Assembly: GCA_035651755.1 (NCBI GenBank)
Contig: DASRFA010000060.1
Span: 248,001-312,000, forward strand
Direction: 5' to 3'
Source: DASRFA01 sp035651755
GTDB taxonomy: Bacteria > Desulfobacterota > Binatia > UBA12015
DNA length: 64,000 bases
Shown: piece after piece, positions 32,444-41,093 of the stretch
Layout of the letters: the number at the start of each line of letters is the position of its first letter
Position numbering within the stretch: position 1 is the stretch's first letter
Translations under genes and position numbers: made by a program
The notes under the pieces: model-generated
Told to the model about the DNA's origin: nothing
The model's input: the letters and a program-made list of their open reading frames with translations, nothing else
Databases searched by the model: none

Positions 32444-34885
32444 TCACACGTCGAGGTTGCGGACGTTCAGCGCGTGCTGCTCGATGAAGCGGCGCCGCGG
32501 CTCCACCTCGTCGCCCATGAGCATGGAGAAGATGTGGTCCGCCTCGGGCATGTCCTCGACGCGGACCTGGAGGAGCGTCCGGGTCTCCGGGTTCATGGTC
32601 GTGTCCCAGAGCTGGTCCGGGTTCATCTCGCCGAGGCCCTTGTAGCGCTGGATCTCGAGGCCCTTGCGCGCGTTCGCCATGATTTGGCGGACGGCGGCGT
32701 TCAGGGTCGGCATGACGACCCGGTCGTTCCCCGAAACGACCGTGAACGGCGGGCGGCCGGCGTCGGCGAGGTCGCGCGCGAGGCGCCGCGCCTCATGGAA
32801 TTCGGGCGAGGCGCAGAACTCCAGCGTGAGCGGCGTCCGATCGCCCGCGGCGGTGTTCGTGCGCGGCGTCTCGATCGCGATCGCGGGCAGCTCGCCGGGT
32901 GCGCTCTCCTCGATGGCGACGGTCGCGGCGGCGAGGCTCGGCTGCGCGGCGAGCGCCGTGCGCAGGCGCGCGGCGATGTCCTCGAGGAGCTGGCGGTCGC
33001 GGAACGCTTCCGGACCGAGCCGCTCCTCGCGTGCAGCCACGAGGACGACCTCCCGGTTCCGTCGTCCGCGCTCGATCACGGCGAGCACGCGGTCGAGTGC
33101 CGACGACCGGCGGAGGACGGTCGCGAGCGCCTCGCCGGCGAGCGGGACGTCGCTGCCGGTGCCGATGACGGAGGCCTGCTCGCTTCCGAGCTGGATCAGG
33201 TAGCCGTCGAGCGCGGCCTCGTCGCGCAGATACTGATGCGACTTGCCCTTCTTCACCTTGTAGAGCGGCGGCTGCGCGATCAGGACGTGGCCGTTCTCGA
33301 TGAGCTCGGGGAACTGCCGGTAGAAGAACGTCAGGAGGAGCGTCCGGATGTGGCTCCCGTCGACGTCGGCGTCCGTCATGATGATCAGCGTGTGGTAACG
33401 GAGCTTCGAGATGTCCTTGTCCTCCTGGCCGACGCCCATGCCGAGCGCGGTGATCAGGAGGCGGATCTCCTGCGACGACAGCATCTTATCGAAGCGCGCG
33501 CGCTCGACGTTCAGGATCTTGCCGCGCAGCGGAAGGATCGCCTGGTTGCGGCGGTCGCGGCCCTGCTTGGCGGAGCCGCCCGCGGAGTCGCCCTCGACGA
33601 TGAAGAGCTCCGAGTGCTGCGGGTCGCGCTCCTGGCAGTCGGCGAGCTTGCCCGGCAGCGAGCCGGAATCGAGCGCGCCCTTCCGGCGTGCGAGCTCCTT
33701 CGCCTTGCGGGTCGCCTCGCGGACGCGCGCCGCCTCGACGCTCTTGCCGACGATCTTTCGCGCGTCGCCGGGATGCTCCTCGAAGTAGCTCCCGAGCTTC
33801 TCGTTCACGAGCGCCTCGACCAGTCCCTTCACCTCGCTGTTGCCGAGCTTGGTCTTGGTCTGGCCCTCGAACTGCGGCTCGGGGACCTTGACCGCGATGA
33901 CCGCGGTCATCCCTTCGCGGACGTCCTCGCCCTCGAGCGTCTCGCCTTCCTTCTTCAGGATGCCGGCGTTCTGCGCATAGGCGTTGATCGTGCGCGTGAG
34001 GGCCGCGCGGAATCCGGAGAGGTGCGTCCCGCCTTCGCCGGTGTTGATGTTGTTCGCGAAGGTGTACGTCGTCTCGATGTAGCCCTCGTTCCACTGGAGG
34101 GCGACCTCGACCGCGATGCCCTCGCGCTCGCCCTCGATCAGGATCGCCTCGGCGTGGATCGGCGTCTTGGTCGAGTTCAGGTGCTCGACGAACGACACGA
34201 TCCCGCCCGGGTAGTGGAACTCGTGCTCGCGCGCGGTGCGCTGGTCCTCGATCATGATGCGGAGGCCGCGGTTCAGGAAGGCGAGCTCGCGGAGCCGCTG
34301 CGACAGGATCTCGAAGCTGAAGTCGGTGTTCGGAAAGATCAGCGGATCGGGCTTGAAGGTGACCTTGGTGCCGCGGTTGTGGGTCGCCCCGAGGCGCTCG
34401 AGCGGGGCGTCCGGCCGGCCGCGACGGTAGCGCTGGAAGTGGACGAAGCCGTCGCGCCAGATCTCGAGCTCGAGGTGCTCGGAGAGCGCGTTCACGACCG
34501 ACACGCCGACGCCGTGGAGCCCGCCCGAGACCTTGTACGCGTCCTTGTCGAACTTCCCGCCGGCGTGGAGCATCGTCATCACCACCTCGGCGGCGGAGAT
34601 GCCCTCGGTGGGGTGGATGTCGACCGGGATGCCGCGCCCGTCGTCCTCGACGGTGACGGCGCCGTCGACGTGGATCGTGACGGAAATGCGGGCGCAGAAC
34701 CCCGCCAGCGCCTCGTCGACCGAGTTGTCGACCACCTCGTAGACCAGGTGGTGGAGGCCCCGCTCGGCGGTATCGCCGATGTACATCCCGGGGCGTTTCC
34801 GGACGGCTTCGAGGCCCTCGAGGACCTTGATCTGGTCGGCGCCGTAAGCGCTCGGATCGGGTCCCGGCTGGCTCAAGGAATCCAT
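32444..34885 (-). CDS. gyrB: DNA gyrase subunit B
   Basis: 813 residues, the long Gram-negative form. The GHKL ATPase domain has YIGDTAERGLHHLVYEVVDNSVDEAL and DDGRGIPV; the Toprim domain has the EGDSAGG and DADVDGSHIRTLLLTFF motifs. An insertion of about 160 residues (roughly 555-715) interrupts Toprim, as in proteobacterial GyrB. The C terminus QRYKGLGEMNPDQLWDTTMNP is canonical. The 180 bp upstream are unusually AT-rich at 34,890-34,960 and probably contain its promoter. Confidence 0.97.
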   Translation of the reverse strand: MDSLSQPGPDPSAYGADQIKVLEGLEAVRKRPGMYIGDTAERGLHHLVYEVVDNSVDEALAGFCARISVTIHVDGAVTVEDDGRGIPVDIHPTEGISAAEVVMTMLHAGGKFDKDAYKVSGGLHGVGVSVVNALSEHLELEIWRDGFVHFQRYRRGRPDAPLERLGATHNRGTKVTFKPDPLIFPNTDFSFEILSQRLRELAFLNRGLRIMIEDQRTAREHEFHYPGGIVSFVEHLNSTKTPIHAEAILIEGEREGIAVEVALQWNEGYIETTYTFANNINTGEGGTHLSGFRAALTRTINAYAQNAGILKKEGETLEGEDVREGMTAVIAVKVPEPQFEGQTKTKLGNSEVKGLVEALVNEKLGSYFEEHPGDARKIVGKSVEAARVREATRKAKELARRKGALDSGSLPGKLADCQERDPQHSELFIVEGDSAGGSAKQGRDRRNQAILPLRGKILNVERARFDKMLSSQEIRLLITALGMGVGQEDKDISKLRYHTLIIMTDADVDGSHIRTLLLTFFYRQFPELIENGHVLIAQPPLYKVKKGKSHQYLRDEAALDGYLIQLGSEQASVIGTGSDVPLAGEALATVLRRSSALDRVLAVIERGRRNREVVLVAAREERLGPEAFRDRQLLEDIAARLRTALAAQPSLAAATVAIEESAPGELPAIAIETPRTNTAAGDRTPLTLEFCASPEFHEARRLARDLADAGRPPFTVVSGNDRVVMPTLNAAVRQIMANARKGLEIQRYKGLGEMNPDQLWDTTMNPETRTLLQVRVEDMPEADHIFSMLMGDEVEPRRRFIEQHALNVRNLDV

Positions 34886-35064
34886 CGCAAATTCGCGTAC
34901 TTATCTGCCATCTAAAAGCAATGAAACTTAGCAGAGAACAGGGCCGAAATGAAGCCCGCCCGTGGACCTGAAAGGGACGCAAAAAGACGCCCGAAAACGA
35001 CCGTCGAAGATCCCGTCCTCGAGGGTGGCCGGGCCACCCGGGGAGACGCCCCCGACGCGAGCGC

Positions 35065-36174
35065 TCAGAGCCTCATCGGCATGACGACGTAGCGATACGT
35101 CTCGTCGTCCTGGCTCTGAATGACGCCCGGGCTCGCGTCGTCGCTGAGCCCGATCTCGACACGGTGGTCGTCCGCAAGAACGGTCAGGACGTCCATCAGG
35201 TAGCGCGAGTTGAAGCCGACCGCGAGCTCCTCTCCGCTGTAGGCGATCTCGATCTCCTCGCTCGCTTCCCCGAAGTCCGGGCTGTTGGCTGCGACGACGA
35301 GCTGCCCGGGGGACACCTGGATCTTGACGCCGCGCGCGCGATCGCTCGCCACCACGGAGACGCGCCGGAGCGCCGACAGCAGCTCGTTCTTGTCGACCGA
35401 GATCGTGTGCTTCGAGCTCTTGGGGATCACCTGCTCGTAGTTCGGGAACTCGCCCTCGATGAGCCGCATCACGAGCTCGACGTCGTCGTGCTGGACGCGG
35501 ACGACGCTCGCGCCGACGGCGACGCGCGTCGCTCCCTCGGCGCCTTCCAGGATCTTTCGCAGCTCGACGAGCCCCTTCCGCGGCAGGATCGCCGACTTCG
35601 CCTCGCCGGGCGCGTTCGCGAGCGGCTGCTCGAAGAGCGCCAGCCGATGGCCGTCCGTTCCGACGAACCGGAGCGCGCCGCCGGCGAGCGCGAGCAGCAC
35701 GCCGCCGAGGTGCGGCCGGGTCTCGTCCGTGGACACGGCGAACAGCGTGCAGTCGATCATGCGCGCGAGGTCGGCGCAGGGAACCTCGAACGTCGCAGCC
35801 GCCTTTCCCTCGGGCTGCGGGAAAGCGGGGAAGTCGCTCGCCGGCAGGCCGACCAGCTTCACGCGCGATCGGCCTGCCGTCACCTCGACGAAGTGGTTCT
35901 CCAGCAGGCGGACCGTCACCTCTCCGGGCTTCAGCTCGCGCACGAACTCGTAGAACTTCCGGGCCGCGACCGTCGCCGTGCCGGGCTTCTTCAGCTTCGC
36001 GCGCACCCGGCGCTTGACGTGCACCTCGAGGTCGGTCGCGGCGATGGCGAGATCCTTCCCGGAGGCGTCGAGAAGCGCGTTCGCGAGGATGGGCAGCGTG
36101 TTGCGGCGCTCGACGACGCCCTGGGTGAGGGCGAGCCCCTCCAGGAACTCACCGCGATCGACCGAGAATTCCAT
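35065..36174 (-). CDS. dnaN: DNA polymerase III sliding clamp, beta subunit
   Basis: 369 residues with the three beta-clamp repeats; it opens MEFSVDRGEFLEGLALTQGVVERRNTLPILANALL and ends with the DETYRYVVMPMRL tail typical of DnaN, where MPMRL forms the partner-binding edge. It encircles DNA and holds polymerase III. Start behind a GGGAGGG site. A 9-bp hairpin (36193-36215) and a (GA)8 tract lie in its leader. Order dnaA-dnaN-gyrB-gyrA, without recF. Confidence 0.97.
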   Translation of the reverse strand: MEFSVDRGEFLEGLALTQGVVERRNTLPILANALLDASGKDLAIAATDLEVHVKRRVRAKLKKPGTATVAARKFYEFVRELKPGEVTVRLLENHFVEVTAGRSRVKLVGLPASDFPAFPQPEGKAAATFEVPCADLARMIDCTLFAVSTDETRPHLGGVLLALAGGALRFVGTDGHRLALFEQPLANAPGEAKSAILPRKGLVELRKILEGAEGATRVAVGASVVRVQHDDVELVMRLIEGEFPNYEQVIPKSSKHTISVDKNELLSALRRVSVVASDRARGVKIQVSPGQLVVAANSPDFGEASEEIEIAYSGEELAVGFNSRYLMDVLTVLADDHRVEIGLSDDASPGVIQSQDDETYRYVVMPMRL

Positions 36175-36192
36175 CTGCCCTCCCTGCGAACG

Positions 36193-36215
36193 GCGAGCCG
36201 CTCGATGCGGCTCGC
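36193..36215. promoter_or_regulatory. 9-bp stem-loop in the dnaN leader
   Basis: GCGAGCCGC (36193-36201) pairs with GCGGCTCGC (36207-36215) around a TCGAT loop, just upstream of the dnaN ribosome site. No T-tract follows on the dnaN strand, so it is more likely an mRNA processing or translation element than a terminator. Confidence 0.5.
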
Positions 36216-36233
36216 TCCACCTCCCCAGCTCTG

Positions 36234-36249
36234 CTCTCTCTCTCTCTCT
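36234..36249. repeat. (CT)8 dinucleotide tract
   Basis: Eight CT units on the plus strand, reading (AG)8 in the dnaN leader. Simple repeats of this kind occur nowhere else I saw in the window. It borders the AT-rich part of the candidate origin. Confidence 0.8.
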
Positions 36250-36402
36250 TCTCAGAAATCAGAAAAGAAGCAGGAGAGGTAGTAGAGGGTGTGAAAGACG
36301 GGGACAAGTGATCCAAGAGCGCGCCGGCTCGCCGGAAAACGATTCGGAAAACTCGGGGACGACCGCGCGTCGGTCCACCGATCTCCGCCGGCGCGATGCC
36401 GA

Positions 36403-36476
36403 CCGGCCGCTTCTCCGCATCCCATCCACACCCGCTCCACACCTCCGTCCGCAGGGAGCGGCGGAGAAGCGGCCGG
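36403..36476. repeat. 16-bp perfect inverted repeat with DnaA-box-like iterons in its loop
   Basis: CCGGCCGCTTCTCCGC (36403-36418) is the exact reverse complement of 36461-36476. The 42-bp loop contains TCCACAC twice (36425-36431 and 36436-36442), start-to-start 11 bp, one DNA turn. TCCACA is the conserved half of a DnaA box. It lies 30 bp beyond the dnaA stop, so it could also act as the dnaA terminator, but the long loop and iterons suggest protein binding. Confidence 0.6.
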
Positions 36477-36506
36477 CGGATCTCCCGCAGTGACCGGTTC
36501 CTCCGG

Positions 36507-37877
36507 TCACGCGGGACGCTTGCCGAGCGAGCGCTCGAGACCTTCGACGGCGGATCGCAGCGCCGGATCCTGCTCCAGCCGACGCTCCACCACCTCTTCC
36601 GCGTGCATCACCGTCGTGTGATCGCGGCCGCCGAACTTCTGCCCGATTTGCGGGTAGGAGATCGCGAGCAGCTTGCGCGACAAGTACATCGCCACCTGGC
36701 GGGCGGACGCGATCGCCTGCGTCCGCCGCTTCGATTTCATCTCGCTGAGCGGAAGGCCGAACTGCGCGCACACCGCGCGCTGCACGTCGTCGACCGAGAT
36801 CAGCCGGGCGCGGTCCTTCAGGTGCGGCTCGAGCACGCTCGCGGCGAACTCGACCGTCACCTCGCTGTGGTGCAGCGACGCCATGGCTGCGAGCCGCGTG
36901 AGCGCGCCCTCGAGCTCGCGGACGTTGCTCGTAACCTCGGACGCGACGAACGACGCGACGTCGGACGGCAGGTCGAACCCTTCGATCTCGGCCTTCTTCT
37001 GGAGGATCGCGACCCGGGTCTCCATCTCCGGAGCCTGGATGTCGGCGGTCAGGCCCCACTCGAAGCGGTTGCGTAGGCGCTCCTCGAGATCCGGGATGTC
37101 CTTCGGGTACTTGTCGGACGTGAGGACGATCTGGTGGTGCGCCTCGTGCAGCGAGTTGAACGTGTGAAAGAACTCCTCCTGCGTGCGCTCTCGTCCGGCG
37201 AGGAACTGGACGTCGTCGATGATCAGGAGGTCGACCTTGCGGAAGCGCCGCTTGAAGTCCTCCATGCGGTCGCGGCGGAGCGACGTGATCAGGTCGTTGA
37301 CGAACGTCTCGCTCGGGACGTACACGATCCGGGCGAACGGGTTCTTCGCGAGCACGGCGTGCCCGATCGCGTTCACCAGGTGCGTCTTGCCGACGCCGAC
37401 GCCGCCGTAGATGAACAGCGGGTTGTACTTCTCGCCCGGGCGATGCGCGACCGCGCGCGCCGCCGCGTGGGCGAACTGGTTGCTCGAGCCGACGACGAAA
37501 TTCTCGAACGTGTAGTGCGGCAGCAGGTTGCCGACGCGCACCGCGGTGCGCCGGGTCGCCTCGCCGCCGTCCGCGCGCTCGCGCGGCGCGGCGACGGCGT
37601 CGATCACGTGCTGGCGGTTCTCGAAGAGCTCGTGCTGGCGCAGGTTCTCGACGAGAAAAAGGATTTCCGGAGACGCCCCGCCGTCGCTCGCGAACGAGCT
37701 CCGGAAGGCGTCGAGATAGTTACGAACGATCCAGTCGCGATAAAACTTGCTCGGGGCGTAAACCACGAGCGTTCCGTCGGTACGGGCATCGACCCGCAAA
37801 GGTTTGATCCAGGTCTCGAAGTCCCTGTCTCCAACCTTGTCCCGGAGCACGTTCCGGGCCCGCTCCCAACTCTCCAT
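36507..37877 (-). CDS. dnaA: Chromosomal replication initiator DnaA
   Basis: 456 residues. Domain I at the N terminus (WERARNVLRDKVGDRDFETWIKPL), linker II, AAA+ domain III with Walker A GGVGVGKTHLVNAIG, Walker B LLIIDDVQFLAG and the Arg-rich ERLRNRFEWGL box, and domain IV with the DNA-reading signature GGRDHTTVMHA. It opens oriC and regulates itself. DnaA-box-like sites lie immediately upstream of its start. Confidence 0.97.
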   Translation of the reverse strand: MESWERARNVLRDKVGDRDFETWIKPLRVDARTDGTLVVYAPSKFYRDWIVRNYLDAFRSSFASDGGASPEILFLVENLRQHELFENRQHVIDAVAAPRERADGGEATRRTAVRVGNLLPHYTFENFVVGSSNQFAHAAARAVAHRPGEKYNPLFIYGGVGVGKTHLVNAIGHAVLAKNPFARIVYVPSETFVNDLITSLRRDRMEDFKRRFRKVDLLIIDDVQFLAGRERTQEEFFHTFNSLHEAHHQIVLTSDKYPKDIPDLEERLRNRFEWGLTADIQAPEMETRVAILQKKAEIEGFDLPSDVASFVASEVTSNVRELEGALTRLAAMASLHHSEVTVEFAASVLEPHLKDRARLISVDDVQRAVCAQFGLPLSEMKSKRRTQAIASARQVAMYLSRKLLAISYPQIGQKFGGRDHTTVMHAEEVVERRLEQDPALRSAVEGLERSLGKRPA

Positions 37878-38276
37878 ACGGCTAGGCCCCCCACCCGCCA
37901 GAGGTTGTTCACAGATCCGTCCACAGCTGTGGGCAACGACAAAACCTCAGTACCGTCGTATGGTTGTGAAGGCTCCCACGCGGCCATTTTCACGCACGGC
38001 AGAACGGTCGTGGCTGCCGCCCGATGTGAGCTGGTGCGGGGCGGCGGCACGCATGACTGCCGAAATGTATCGTGGGATTCGAAGCGAAATTGTCGCGTCT
38101 GCAGATGCGAGGGCGACTCTGTACGCCTACGTGGAACTACTCTGCAAGAAGAAAAGCGAAGGCCCCGACGAAGACAGCGTCGTTGCGGCAGAAAAACATC
38201 CTCGTGAAGATTCGTTGACGGTCCCCGCAGCGGTTGTTACCGGGGGCGGTCCGCTTTCCCGTTTGAGCTTCGCAAC
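37878..38276. other. dnaA-hemL divergent intergenic region
   Basis: 399 bp between the divergent dnaA and hemL genes. The dnaA-proximal part carries DnaA-box-like sites. The middle and right parts (38,050-38,230) are less GC-rich than the genes around. A reading frame that stays open from about 38,051 to 38,304 runs through it but has no ribosome site or recognisable motif, so I do not call it a gene. It is a second possible origin half or simply the promoter region of both genes. Confidence 0.5.
37905..37936. promoter_or_regulatory. Cluster of three DnaA-box-like sites upstream of dnaA
   Basis: TTGTTCACA (37905-37913), CCGTCCACA (37917-37925) and the inverted TGTGGGCAA (37928-37936). They differ from the GC-rich consensus TTGTCCACA by 1, 2 and 1 bases. 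The last two face each other as the palindrome CCACAGCTGTGG (37921-37932). They begin 28 bp upstream of the dnaA start, a place suited to DnaA autoregulation or origin function. Confidence 0.6.
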
Positions 38277-39560
38277 TTGCGAGACGCGTCCAAAAACTAC
38301 TTGATGCGCGCAGCGCGCATCGCGCCCGGTGGCGTGAACAGCCCGGTTCGCGCGTGGCGCGCGGTGGGCGGCGATCCGATCTTCGTCGTGCGCGGCGAAG
38401 GCGCGCGCATCTGGGACGTCGATGGCAACACGTACGTCGACTACGTGAGCGCGTGGGGACCGCTGATCGCGGGGCACGCGCCGCCGGGCGTCGTGAGCTC
38501 CGTCGTCGAGGCGACGCGCTGCGGGACCGGATTCGGCGCGCCGAGCCCGCGCGAGGTCGATCTTGCGGAGCAGATCCAGCTCGCGTTCCCCTCGATCGAG
38601 AAGCTTCGCCTCGTCACGTCCGGCACGGAAGCGACGATGACGGCTCTCCGCATCGCGCGCGCGGCGACGCGGCGCGAGCGCGTGATCAAGTTCGACGGCT
38701 GCTATCACGGGCACAGCGACGGCCTTCTCGTGCGCGCCGGATCCGGCGCGGCGACGTTCGGCATTCCCGACAGCGCCGGCGTGCCGACGGCGGTCGGCGG
38801 CCTCACGAGCGTGGTGCCGTTCAACGATCTCGCGGCGCTGCGCGCTTCGCTCGCGGCGGATCCGCCGCCTGCCGCCGTCATCCTCGAGCCCATTGCGGCG
38901 AACATGGGCGTCGTCGCGCCGGAGCCGGGATTTCTCGAGGGCGTCGTGCGCGCGTGCCACGAGGTCGGCGCGCTGGTCGTGTTCGACGAGGTCATCACCG
39001 GCTTTCGCGTCGCGCGCGGCGGCGCGCAGGAGCTGTACGGCATCACGGCGGATCTCACCTGCCTCGGAAAGATCATCGGCGGCGGACTTCCGGTCGGAGC
39101 GGTCGGCGGTCGCGCCGATCTCCTCGACCTGCTCGCGCCGAGCGGCCCCGTATATCAGGCGGGGACCCTCGCAGGGAACCCCATTGCGTGCACCGCGGGA
39201 ATCGAAACGCTGAAACTTCTCGTGCCCGATGCGTATCGCCGCTTGGAGGAGACGTCGGCCGCGCTCGAGGCCGGATTGCGCGCGGCGATCGCGGACGTCG
39301 GCGCGTGCGCGTGCGTGCAGCGCGTGGGATCGCTTCTCACGCTGTTCTTCGGCGTCGATCGCGTGCGCGATTTCTCCGACGCGCGCGCGTGCGACGCCGG
39401 AGCGTTCGCACGCTTCTTCCGCGCGATGATCGACCGCGGCGTGAACCTCCCGCCGTCGCAATTCGAGGCGTGGTTCGTGTCGCTCGCGCACGAGCCCGCC
39501 GACGTCGACGCGACCATCGCCGCCGCGCGCGAGGCTCTCCGCGCGGCGGAGGAGCCTTGA
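38277..39560 (+). CDS. hemL: Glutamate-1-semialdehyde 2,1-aminomutase
   Basis: 427 residues from TTG 38277; this start is needed to keep the conserved opening (SKNYLMRAARIAPGGVNSPV, matching the family S-x-x-L-F-x-R-A-x-x-x-I-P-G-G). The PLP Lys is in CLGKIIGGGLPVGAVGG, with CYHGHSDG and FDEVITGFR. It makes 5-aminolevulinate from glutamate-1-semialdehyde, so heme comes by the C5 pathway. Its TGA overlaps the TTG start of the AtpZ-type gene, tying it to the F0 genes, as in other deltaproteobacteria. Confidence 0.95.
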   Translation: MRDASKNYLMRAARIAPGGVNSPVRAWRAVGGDPIFVVRGEGARIWDVDGNTYVDYVSAWGPLIAGHAPPGVVSSVVEATRCGTGFGAPSPREVDLAEQIQLAFPSIEKLRLVTSGTEATMTALRIARAATRRERVIKFDGCYHGHSDGLLVRAGSGAATFGIPDSAGVPTAVGGLTSVVPFNDLAALRASLAADPPPAAVILEPIAANMGVVAPEPGFLEGVVRACHEVGALVVFDEVITGFRVARGGAQELYGITADLTCLGKIIGGGLPVGAVGGRADLLDLLAPSGPVYQAGTLAGNPIACTAGIETLKLLVPDAYRRLEETSAALEAGLRAAIADVGACACVQRVGSLLTLFFGVDRVRDFSDARACDAGAFARFFRAMIDRGVNLPPSQFEAWFVSLAHEPADVDATIAAAREALRAAEEP

Positions 39561-39838
39561 CGGGCGACGCCCCACCTCCCGACGATCGCGACGCTGCCGA
39601 ACGCCGCCGGCGCGAGGTCGCGATCCAGATGACCGCGCTCGGCCTCGAGTTCTCGGGCTCGGTGATCGGAGGGCTCGCGCTCGGCTACTACCTCGACCGC
39701 TGGCTCGGGACAGGACCCTGGCTGCTCGTCGTGCTCACGTTCGGGGGGATGGCGACCGCGTTCGCGCGCATCATCGCCCTCACGCGGCGCTTCGATCGGC
39801 TGCGGCGGGAACGAGAAGGTGGACCCTCTCCGAGCTGA
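39557..39838 (+). CDS. atpZ: AtpZ/AtpI-family membrane protein
   Basis: 93 residues from TTG 39557, overlapping the hemL stop. Two membrane helices (LEFSGSVIGGLALGYYLDRWLG and PWLLVVLTFGGMATAFARII) with the GYYLDRWLGT signature of AtpZ-type proteins, flanked by charged ends. The family assists Mg2+/Ca2+ uptake or c-ring assembly for ATP synthase. The neighbouring atpI, atpB and atpE support this. Confidence 0.82.
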   Translation: MTGDAPPPDDRDAAERRRREVAIQMTALGLEFSGSVIGGLALGYYLDRWLGTGPWLLVVLTFGGMATAFARIIALTRRFDRLRREREGGPSPS

Positions 39839-40214
39839 CGGCGAAGCGCGACCGCTCCGCGTCGCGCGTCTCTTCGCCTGGCAGGCGGCGATCGCGGCCG
39901 GCCTCGCCGCCGGAGCGGCCGGGACCGGGCGCGGGTCGGCCGCCGGAATCGTTCTCGGCGCGGGTCTCTTCGCCGCCAGCTTCGCGCTCCAGGCGTGGGC
40001 CACCCGCGCCGCGCTCGGTTCCTCCGCGCGCCCCGTGTGGGCCGTCGCCATCTTCACGCTGAAGCTCGGCTTTTTGGTCGCCGTCGGCGCCTGGGTCCTA
40101 TCGACGGCCGCGATCCCGCCGCTATCGTTCGCGGCCGGGGCGACGACCCTGCTTCTCGCGATCGTCGCCGAGACGTGCTACCGCGACTGGTCGGCCCGTC
40201 GCCGGGTCGGCTGA
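39819..40214 (+). CDS. atpI: ATP synthase subunit I-like membrane protein
   Basis: 131 residues from GTG 39819, overlapping the previous gene by 20 bp. Four predicted membrane helices with short loops (WQAAIAAGLAAGAAG, SAAGIVLGAGLFAASFALQ, PVWAVAIFTLKLGFLVAVGAW, SFAAGATTLLLAIVAETCY) match the layout of AtpI proteins, though sequence similarity is weak. The position between atpZ and atpB is the main evidence. It may help c-ring assembly. Confidence 0.65.
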   Translation: MDPLRADGEARPLRVARLFAWQAAIAAGLAAGAAGTGRGSAAGIVLGAGLFAASFALQAWATRAALGSSARPVWAVAIFTLKLGFLVAVGAWVLSTAAIPPLSFAAGATTLLLAIVAETCYRDWSARRRVG

Positions 40215-40241
40215 CTTTCTCCACGAGGACCGAGCACCGCC

Positions 40242-40967
40242 ATGGAACACCCCTTCACCTGGACCTACGCCCTCGGCATGGATCCCGATTCCGGCTGGAA
40301 GTACTTCGCGATCGGCTGCTTCGTGATGGGCGTCCTGCTGCTGCTCGCCCTCCGCGCGCGGGCGGCCATCTCCAAGGACGGCGAGGCGGCGCTCGTTCCC
40401 GACGAGGGGCTCAGCGCGCGGAACGTCTTCGAGCTCGTGGTCGAGGCCATCGGCTCGCTCGCGGACACGGTGATCGGGGACGGGAACGCCCGCTACCTGC
40501 CGCTCCTGTGCACGTTCTTCCTCTACATTCTCGCGTGCAACGCGATCGGGCTCGTGCCCGGCTTCACCCCGCCCACGAGCGACTTCGCGATCACGTTCGC
40601 GCTCGGCACGGTCTCGTTCATCGCGTTCAACTACTACGGCCTCCGCCAGAACGGCGTCGCGTACCTGAAGCACTTCGCCGGCCCGATCCTCTGGCTCGCG
40701 CCGCTCATCTTCACGCTCGAGATGATCGGGGCGTTCGTCCGGCCGGTGTCGCTCGGCCTCCGTCTCTACGGGAACCTCTTCGGCGATCACCTCGTGCTCG
40801 AGATCTTCACCGAGCTCACCAAGGTGGTCGTGCCGGTCGTCTTTTACCTGCTCGGGACGCTCGTGACCGTGATTCAGGCGTTCGTGTTCACGCTCCTGAG
40901 CATGATCTACATCGCGCTGGCGGTGGCCCACCACGAGGAGGGCCACGGCGAGGTGCACGCGCACTAG
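40242..40967 (+). CDS. atpB: ATP synthase F0 subunit a
   Basis: 241 residues with five or six membrane helices. The essential Arg is in SLGLRLYGNLFGDHLVLE, preceded by FTPPTSDFAITFALG and followed by LGTLVTVIQAFVFTLLSMIYIALAV. It forms the proton half-channels against the c-ring. It is distant (26 kb) from the F1 operon. Confidence 0.94.
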   Translation: MEHPFTWTYALGMDPDSGWKYFAIGCFVMGVLLLLALRARAAISKDGEAALVPDEGLSARNVFELVVEAIGSLADTVIGDGNARYLPLLCTFFLYILACNAIGLVPGFTPPTSDFAITFALGTVSFIAFNYYGLRQNGVAYLKHFAGPILWLAPLIFTLEMIGAFVRPVSLGLRLYGNLFGDHLVLEIFTELTKVVVPVVFYLLGTLVTVIQAFVFTLLSMIYIALAVAHHEEGHGEVHAH

Positions 40968-41093
40968 CGGCAGCTGCGCGCGGGCATCGACCACGACGCA
41001 GCCCACCGGCCTCGGGCGAGGAGCGGCGGAGATGAGGATAGAGGCGTGCCCGGAGGGGGCCGTGGGCGGGCGGGAAAGGAGGAAGAGACGTTC

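Larger units (their letters stand above)
36175..36506. other. dnaA-dnaN intergenic region, candidate replication origin
   Basis: 332 bp without a gene. From dnaN outward it holds a 9-bp hairpin, a (CT)8 tract, a relatively AT-rich purine stretch (36251-36300) with TAGTAG at 36280-36285 resembling DnaA-trio repeats, a weak DnaA box CGGGGACAA (36299-36307), and a large inverted repeat with two DnaA-box cores in its loop. Such a set fits an oriC with an unwinding element. No consensus-perfect DnaA box is present, so this remains a candidate. Confidence 0.5.

Noticed and set aside
38051..38304. Possible small gene between dnaA and hemL (MTAEMYRGIRSEIV...)
   Set aside because: No ribosome site, overlaps the hemL start region in another frame and lies where an origin or promoters are expected. 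Could be revisited with transcript data.
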